From contig NC_085138.1 in NCBI RefSeq assembly GCF_035046485.1, forward strand, positions 341,756,263-341,820,262: a stretch of DNA of 64,000 nucleotides. Reading direction: 5' to 3'. The stretch is from Aedes albopictus (lineage: Eukaryota; Arthropoda; Insecta; Diptera; Culicidae). The notes beneath the pieces are model-generated. The model did not search any database. It was not told where the DNA came from and worked only from the letters and a program-made list of their open reading frames with translations. The number at the start of each line of letters is the position of its first letter. Within the stretch, counting starts at the first letter, position 1. Shown here piece by piece: positions 58,294-64,000 of the stretch. Both the position numbers and the translations under genes were made by a program.

Positions 58294-59074
58294 TACCATG
58301 CCTTACATATTCAAGGAAGCAACTTTTAATGTGCTTAAATCAGTTCAACCACAAAATCTACCTTCCATATTAGACGGAAAAACAAAATGATGATTTGGGA
58401 AAAGTTGTAGAGAATGACGACATTCTGTACGACAGAAAAATATTTCCGAAGACACTAACACTATCTTTTGAAATAGTCCTATATACGTTCCATGCTGAGA
58501 TTTTCATGGCTTTGTGTAATCGGTCATCTAGAGACATGCAAACTTCATGGGTATTTCAAAATCTCTTTATCCTTTCAATACATGTTGTTTTCAAAATCTC
58601 TGCTAAAGTTTTTCTTTAAAAATTATGTTACTTTGTAGGGTATTGGTTCCCTTATTATGATCTGTATCCGCAATAATCCGGACACAGAAACACGGCTGTA
58701 ACTCTGCAATGGATCGATAAAATTGGCCAAAATTTTCACTGGAAACTCTTTGGTGTATGTTTATTATTTGAGCAAAATCTGATAAAGATCGGTGCGATAC
58801 TTTTAATTGTAGCTCAAAAACAAAAATAGGTACATTCAAGCATTTTGTACAATCATGACCAATTTTCATCTGCATGACTGATGGTTCTTTTCCACTGCAG
58901 TCCAAAGCACAGTTAGGATAATGATGAAATTTCGTGAGCAGTTATGATATACATTCATACTCTTTCTTGCAAAATTTCATCAATTTTAATCAACTGTTTG
59001 GAAAGCTATCACTGCTGATGTGGGTAAGTATTTGCGAATATTTTTCGTATTTTTCATATGCTATATATGCCTAT
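58294..59074. other. No feature recognised
   Basis: AT-rich sequence upstream (on the plus strand) of the RTE 3' end. Confidence 0.4.
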
Positions 59075-61683
59075 TCATTCATTTATTTAGTATTACATCA
59101 AATTCAAAATAAAACTGAATCAACAATATTTCTCCATAATACACGGTTCGTGGCTGCCGTTCTCCAACCTCGGTTGCGCCCAATGCTCGCCAAGTCACGC
59201 TCCACCTGGTCCGTCCATCGTGCTCTCTGCGCTCCATGCCTTCTTGTGCCAACCGGATCAGTTGCAAACACCAGCTTTGCAGGGTTGTTGTCCGGCATTC
59301 TTGCAACATGCCCTGCCCACCGTACCCTTCCGGCTTTGGCCACCTTCTGGATGCTGGGTTCGCCGTACAGTGCAGCGAGCTCGTGGTTCATCCTTCTCCG
59401 CCACACACCGTTCTCCTGCACACCGCCGAAGATCGTCCTTAGCACGCGTCGCTCGAAAACTCCGAGTGCTTGTAGGTCCTCCTCGAGCATGGTCCATGTC
59501 TCGTGTCCGTAGAGGACCACCGGTCTTATGAGCGTTTTGTACATGGTGCATTTGGGGCGTGGGTGAATCTTTTTCGACCGCAGTTTCTTCTGGAGTCCGT
59601 AGTAGGCCCGACTTCCACTGATGATGCGCCTCCGAATTTCAAGGCTCACGTTGTTGTCAGCCGTCAGTAAGGATCCGAGGTAGACGAATTCCTCCACCAC
59701 CTCGAAAATATCCCCGTCTATCGCAACATTACTACCCAGACGGATACGGTCGTTTTCGGTTCCGCCTACCATGTACTTTGTTTTTGAGGCATTCACCGCC
59801 AGTCCGACCTTTGCTGCTTCGCGTTTCAGGCGGGTGTACAGCTCTGCCACCGTTCCAAATGTTCTGGAAATAATGTCCATGTCGTCCGCAAAGCACACAA
59901 ATTGTCCGGATTTTGTGAAAATCGTTCCCCAGCTGTTGAGCCCGGCTCGTCGCATCACACCTTCCAGAGCAATGTTGAAGAGTAGGCATGAGAGTCCATC
60001 ACCTTGTCGCAGTCCCCGGCGAGATTCGAATGAACTAGATAGTTCACCCGAAAACCTTACGCAGTTTTGCACACCGTCCATCGTTGTTTTAATCAGTCTA
60101 GTCAGCTTCCCAGGAAAGCCGTTTTCGTTCATGATTCTCCATAGCTCTGCGCGGTCGATACTGTCGTATGCCGCTTTGAAGTTGATGAACAGGTGATGCG
60201 TTGGGACCTGGTATTCACGGCATTTCTGGAGGATTTGCCGTACGGTAAAGATCTGGTCCGTTGTCGACCGGCCGTCGATGAAGCCGGCTTGATAACTTCC
60301 CACGAACTCATTTGTTTTAGGTGACAGACGACGGAAGATGATCTGGGATAGCACTTTGTAGGCAGCATTCAAAATAGTGATCGCCCTGAAGTTCTCACAT
60401 TCCAAATGGTCGCCTTTCTTGTGAATGGGGCAGATTACCCCTTCCTTCCACTCCTCCGGTAGCTGTTCGGTTTCCCAGATCCTGACTATCAGCCAATGCA
60501 GACAGGTGGCCAACTTTTCTGGGCCCATCTTGATGAGTTCAGCTGCGATACCATCCTTACCAGCTGCTTTGTTGGTTTTGAGCTGATGAATGGCATCCTT
60601 AACTTCCCTCAGCGTGGGAGTTGGTTCATTTCCGTCCTCCGCTGCACTGGCGTCGTCGTTCCTTCCGTTGCCGTGGGCTCCCGTGCCTACGTTCTCCACG
60701 CCGTTCAGGTGCTGATCGAAGTGCTGCTTCCACCTTTCGATCACCTCACGTCCGTCCGTCAAGAGTCCTCCGTCTTTATCCCTGCATATTTCGGCTCGCG
60801 GCACGAAGCCGTTGCGGGATGCGTTGAGCTTCTGGTGGAACTTCCGTGTTTCTTGGGAACGGCACAGTAGTTCCATTTCTTCACACTCCGCTTCTACCAG
60901 GCGGCGCTTTTTCTCCCGAAAGAGGCGGGTCTGCTGTTTCCGCTTCTGTTTATAACGTTCCACGTTCTGTCGACTCCCTTGCTGCAGCATTACCGCCCTC
61001 GCTGCATTCTTCTCCTCCAAAACCGTTCTGCACTCTTCGTCGAACCATTCGTTCCGTCGATTCCGTTCCACGTACCCGATGGTGCTCTCGGCTGCGTCGT
61101 TGATGGCTGCTTTCACTGTACTCCAGCAGTCCTCTAGAAGGGCCTCATCGAGCTCGCCTTCGTCTGGCAACGCGGCCTCGAGATTCTGTGCGTATGCTGA
61201 GGCGACATCCGGTTGCTTCAGTCGCTCTAGGTTGTACCGTGGCGGTCGCCGGAACCGTACATTGTTGATGACGGAGAGTTTTGGGCGCAGTTTGACCATC
61301 ACCAGATAGTGGTCGGAGTCGATGTTGGCGCCACGATAGGTCCTGACGTCGATAATGTCGGAGAAGTGCCGTCCGTCAATCAGAACGTGGTCGATTTGAG
61401 ATTCCGTCTGCTGTGGTGATCTCCAGGTGTAACGATAATGGAGGCTGTGTTGGAAAAAGGTGCTACGTATGGCCATATTTTTGGAGGCGGCGAAATCAAT
61501 GAGTCGTAGGCCGTTTTCGTTCGTCTGCTGGTGGGCGCTGAACTTACCAATCGTCGGTCTGAATTCCTCCTCCTGGCCTACCTGAGCGTTCAAATCTCCT
61601 ATGATGATCTTGACATCGTGGCTTGGGCAGCGATCGTACTCGCGTTCGAGCTGCGCGTAAAATGCGTCCTTGTCATCATCAGT
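59075..61683 (-). mobile_element. RTE-clade non-LTR retrotransposon, 5' end lost in gap
   Basis: Minus-strand element. The 3' end is just past the ORF stop, with a very short 3' UTR ending in AAATGAATGAAT-type repeats near 59080-59090, as is usual for RTE. The 5' part runs into the run of Ns at 61684. The coding region is listed separately. A second, opposite copy begins on the other side of the gap. Confidence 0.9.
59104..61683 (-). CDS. RTE-type endonuclease/reverse transcriptase polyprotein, partial (5' in gap)
   Basis: 859 codons open from the gap edge to TGA at 59104-59106; there is no true start, since the frame enters from the Ns. Order: endonuclease C-terminal part with IIIGDLNAQVG, IDHVLID and the SDH signature in DSDHYLV; a long basic/acidic linker (about codons 180-290); RT with AAGKDGIAAELI, ENFRAITIL, QAGFIDGRSTTDQ, motif A, GLRQGDGLSC and CFADDMDI; then a C-terminal domain with VVLYGHETW and RWAGHVARMPD. 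The enzyme would nick DNA and reverse-transcribe its own RNA. Motif A reads HLFINFKAAYDS: the metal-binding Asp is Asn (codon at 60181-60183), whereas the plus-strand copy keeps Asp. So the frame is open but RT activity is probably lost. RTE elements of Aedes include JAM1; identity with it was not tested. Confidence 0.9.
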   Translation of the reverse strand, partial: TDDDKDAFYAQLEREYDRCPSHDVKIIIGDLNAQVGQEEEFRPTIGKFSAHQQTNENGLRLIDFAASKNMAIRSTFFQHSLHYRYTWRSPQQTESQIDHVLIDGRHFSDIIDVRTYRGANIDSDHYLVMVKLRPKLSVINNVRFRRPPRYNLERLKQPDVASAYAQNLEAALPDEGELDEALLEDCWSTVKAAINDAAESTIGYVERNRRNEWFDEECRTVLEEKNAARAVMLQQGSRQNVERYKQKRKQQTRLFREKKRRLVEAECEEMELLCRSQETRKFHQKLNASRNGFVPRAEICRDKDGGLLTDGREVIERWKQHFDQHLNGVENVGTGAHGNGRNDDASAAEDGNEPTPTLREVKDAIHQLKTNKAAGKDGIAAELIKMGPEKLATCLHWLIVRIWETEQLPEEWKEGVICPIHKKGDHLECENFRAITILNAAYKVLSQIIFRRLSPKTNEFVGSYQAGFIDGRSTTDQIFTVRQILQKCREYQVPTHHLFINFKAAYDSIDRAELWRIMNENGFPGKLTRLIKTTMDGVQNCVRFSGELSSSFESRRGLRQGDGLSCLLFNIALEGVMRRAGLNSWGTIFTKSGQFVCFADDMDIISRTFGTVAELYTRLKREAAKVGLAVNASKTKYMVGGTENDRIRLGSNVAIDGDIFEVVEEFVYLGSLLTADNNVSLEIRRRIISGSRAYYGLQKKLRSKKIHPRPKCTMYKTLIRPVVLYGHETWTMLEEDLQALGVFERRVLRTIFGGVQENGVWRRRMNHELAALYGEPSIQKVAKAGRVRWAGHVARMPDNNPAKLVFATDPVGTRRHGAQRARWTDQVERDLASIGRNRGWRTAATNRVLWRNIVDSVLF

Positions 61684-62183
61684 NNNNNNNNNNNNNNNNN
61701 NNNNNNNNNNNNNNNNNNNNNNNNNNNNNNNNNNNNNNNNNNNNNNNNNNNNNNNNNNNNNNNNNNNNNNNNNNNNNNNNNNNNNNNNNNNNNNNNNNNN
61801 NNNNNNNNNNNNNNNNNNNNNNNNNNNNNNNNNNNNNNNNNNNNNNNNNNNNNNNNNNNNNNNNNNNNNNNNNNNNNNNNNNNNNNNNNNNNNNNNNNNN
61901 NNNNNNNNNNNNNNNNNNNNNNNNNNNNNNNNNNNNNNNNNNNNNNNNNNNNNNNNNNNNNNNNNNNNNNNNNNNNNNNNNNNNNNNNNNNNNNNNNNNN
62001 NNNNNNNNNNNNNNNNNNNNNNNNNNNNNNNNNNNNNNNNNNNNNNNNNNNNNNNNNNNNNNNNNNNNNNNNNNNNNNNNNNNNNNNNNNNNNNNNNNNN
62101 NNNNNNNNNNNNNNNNNNNNNNNNNNNNNNNNNNNNNNNNNNNNNNNNNNNNNNNNNNNNNNNNNNNNNNNNNNNNNNNNNNN
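61684..62183. other. Assembly gap, exactly 500 N
   Basis: A round 500-N run, a conventional placeholder, so its true length is unknown. Both edges are RTE sequence in opposite orientation. Frames that appear to cross it are meaningless. Confidence 0.99.
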
Positions 62184-63579
62184 AGACGAGGGCGAGCTCG
62201 ATGAGGCCCCTCTAGAGGACTGCTGAAGTACAGTGAAAGCAGCCTTCAACGACGCAGCAGAGAGCACCATCGGGTACGTGGAACGGAATTGACGGTTCGA
62301 CGAAGAGTGCAGAACGGTTTTGGAGGAGAAGAACGCAGCGAGGGCGGTAATGCTGCAGCAAGGGACTCGACAGAACGTGGAACGTTACAAACAGAAGCGG
62401 AAACAGCAGACCCGCCTCTTTCGGGAGAAAAAGCGCCGCCTGGAAGAAGCGGAGTGTGAAGAAATGGAACTGCTGTGCCGTTCCCAAGAAACGAGGAAGT
62501 TCTATCAGAAGCTCAACGCATCCCGCAACGGCTTCGTGCCGCGAGCCGAAATATGCAGGGATAAGGAAGGAGGCCTCTTGACGGACAGGCGTGAGGTGAT
62601 CGAAAGGTGGAAGCAGCACTTCGATCAGCACCTGAACGGTGTGGAGAACGTAGGCACGGGAGCCCACGACAACGGAAGAAACGACGACGCCAGTGCAGCG
62701 GAGGACGGAAATGAACCAACTCCCACGCTGAGGGAAGTTAAGGATGCCATTCACCAGCTCAAAACCAACAAAGCAGCTGGTAAGGATGGTATCGCAGCTG
62801 AACTTATCAAGATGGGCCCAGAAAAGTTGGCCACCTGTCTGCATCGGCTGATAGTCAGGATCTGGGAAACCGAACAGCTACCGGAGGAGTGGAAGGAAGG
62901 GGTAATCTGCCCCATTCACAAGAAAGGCGACCTTTGGAATGTGAGAACTTCAGGGCGATCACTATTTTGAATGCTGCCTACAAAGTGCTATCCCAGATCA
63001 TCTTCCGTCGTCTGTCACCTAAAACAAATGAGTTCGTGGGAAGTTATCAGGCTGGCTTCATTGACGGCCGGTCGACAACGGACCAGATCTTTACCGTACG
63101 GCATATCCTCCAGCAATGCCGTGAGTACCAGATCCCAACGCATCACCTGTTCATCGACTTCAAAGCGGCATACGACAGTATCGACCGCGCAGAGCTATGG
63201 AGAATCATGGACGGAAACGGCTTTCCTGGGAAGCTGACTAGACTGATTAAAGCAACGATGGACGGTGTGCAAAACTGCGTAAGGGTTTCGGGTGAATTAT
63301 CCGGTTCATTCGAATCTCGCCGGGGACTGCGACAAGGTGACGGACTCTCATGCCTACTCTTCAACATCGCTCTGGAAGGCGTGATGCGACGAGCCGGGCT
63401 CAACAGCCGGGGAACGATTTTCACAAAATCCCGCCAATTTGTGTGCTTTGCGGACGACATGGACATTATCGCTAGAACATTTGGAATGGTGGCAGAGCTG
63501 TACACCCGCCTGAAACGCGAAGCAGCAAAGGTCGGACTGGTGGTGAATGCCTCAAAAACAAAGTACATGCTGGTAGGCG
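62184..63579 (+). pseudogene. RTE-type polyprotein pseudogene, 5' in gap, 3' truncated
   Basis: Plus-strand copy highly similar to 59104-61683, covering the linker through RT motif C (CFADDMDI). Breaks relative to that copy: TGG to TGA at 62224-62226; CGA to TGA at 62290-62292; a 9-bp deletion just after it; and one missing A at about 62932 (GGCGACCTTTGG against GGCGACCATTTGG), which shifts the frame. Motif A keeps the catalytic Asp (FIDFKAAYDS). Similarity ends abruptly at about 63579 within KTKYMLVG, so the C-terminal domain and 3' end are absent, unusual for a non-LTR element, which normally loses its 5' end. Confidence 0.92.
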
Positions 63580-63690
63580 TAGTCATGTCGAGGTTTTAAG
63601 AACCATCATTAAGCATAATACCTTTTAATTTGATTTTATGATGGTTTTAAGAACCTCTGCTAGTCCGAGTAGAAGTAGAAACATATTACT
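63580..63690. mobile_element. Diverged CCCAAGTAAC-family MITE at the RTE breakpoint
   Basis: Inverted arms GAGGTTTTAAGAACCATCAT and ATGATGGTTTTAAGAACCTC around an A/T-rich centre, matching the MITEs at 24258-24530. It lies directly against the truncated RTE end. Confidence 0.7.
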
Positions 63691-64000
63691 TATACGGGTG
63701 CACGTTTTGAAGAGATTCTTGATAGAATTCGTGGGGAATTTTTTTGAAGAACCGTTAAAACTTGCTCAAACTGGTGACATTTTTGTTGAAATCTTTTAAA
63801 ACTCCAAAAGTGTAGCTAGAAACTCAAAAGTCATAATGTGTCAGAATCTGTTCCAAAACTTTACTCTATAGAAATCTTTTTTTTTAGAAATATCTTCCGA
63901 CGAAATAAAATTTATTGACGAATATGTCATAAATATTTGGCGGAAATTGCACTAGCATTATTCTATCTGAAACTGCAAAAAAATAATCTTCAGAAAATAT
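63691..64000. other. AT-rich sequence, no gene recognised
   Basis: No repeat or frame can be supported to the window end. Confidence 0.4.

Noticed and set aside
59079..61309. Plus-strand frames within the RTE element
   Set aside because: Antisense shadows of the RTE coding strand.
61531..62270. Frames crossing the run of Ns
   Set aside because: Unknown bases cannot support a reading frame; the flanks are two opposite RTE copies.

Overview
The window looks like intergenic or intronic DNA from a culicine mosquito, most likely Aedes. The basis is content, not a database search: Feilai-like and Gecko-like tRNA-derived SINEs, an RTE-clade and a CR1/Jockey-group non-LTR retrotransposon, TTAA-flanked and foldback MITEs, Helitron-like elements, and a very abundant GAATTC-containing short satellite. 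I see no host protein-coding gene, rRNA or true tRNA gene that I can defend. All long protein-like reading frames belong either to two retrotransposon families or to satellites whose unit happens to lack stop codons.

Layout. 1-5165 is a 12/24-bp satellite array with about 600-bp higher-order structure. A second array lies at 6011-6732, and both arrays are followed by copies of the same ~105-bp flank. From 6.8 to 30 kb, AT-rich unique DNA alternates with decayed blocks of the same 12-bp repeat and many non-autonomous elements: a 235-bp MITE with a 9-bp target duplication (11.3 kb), a TTAA MITE (12.3 kb), a Helitron-like piece (13.5 kb), a 1.85-kb TTAA-flanked foldback element carrying a SINE (15.6-17.5 kb), members of a second foldback family (19.0 and 24.9 kb), a SINE (20.0 kb), an inverted composite (22.0 kb), paired MITEs (24.3 kb) and a degenerate ~155-bp tandem repeat (26.9-27.8 kb).

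30167-35318 is an apparently full-length CR1/Jockey-group retrotransposon inserted into a third copy of the second foldback family. It has a PHD-finger ORF1 and an endonuclease/RT ORF2 that is frameshifted. 36.3-51.5 kb is mostly non-coding, with a 1.31-kb foldback element (42.3 kb), two more SINEs, an intact-ended 256-bp Helitron-like element (45.5 kb) and nearly 3 kb of decayed 12-bp repeat. 51479-52968 is a separate 11-bp satellite. 54.8-58.1 kb is again decayed repeat with a SINE and a foldback element. 59075-63579 holds two RTE copies, head to head, around a 500-N assembly gap.

The item I find most worth pursuing is a 411-bp insertion at 25488-25898. It is flanked by a perfect 15-bp target duplication and contains two directly repeated units, each with a hammerhead-ribozyme-like core on the minus strand. 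That arrangement is reminiscent of Penelope-like retroelements or retrozymes. Other notable points are a CR1-type element whose ORF1 and ORF2 share one frame separated by a single TGA, an RTE copy with a long open frame but a mutated RT catalytic aspartate, and an unexplained 15-bp motif recurring five times between 40.6 and 44.8 kb.
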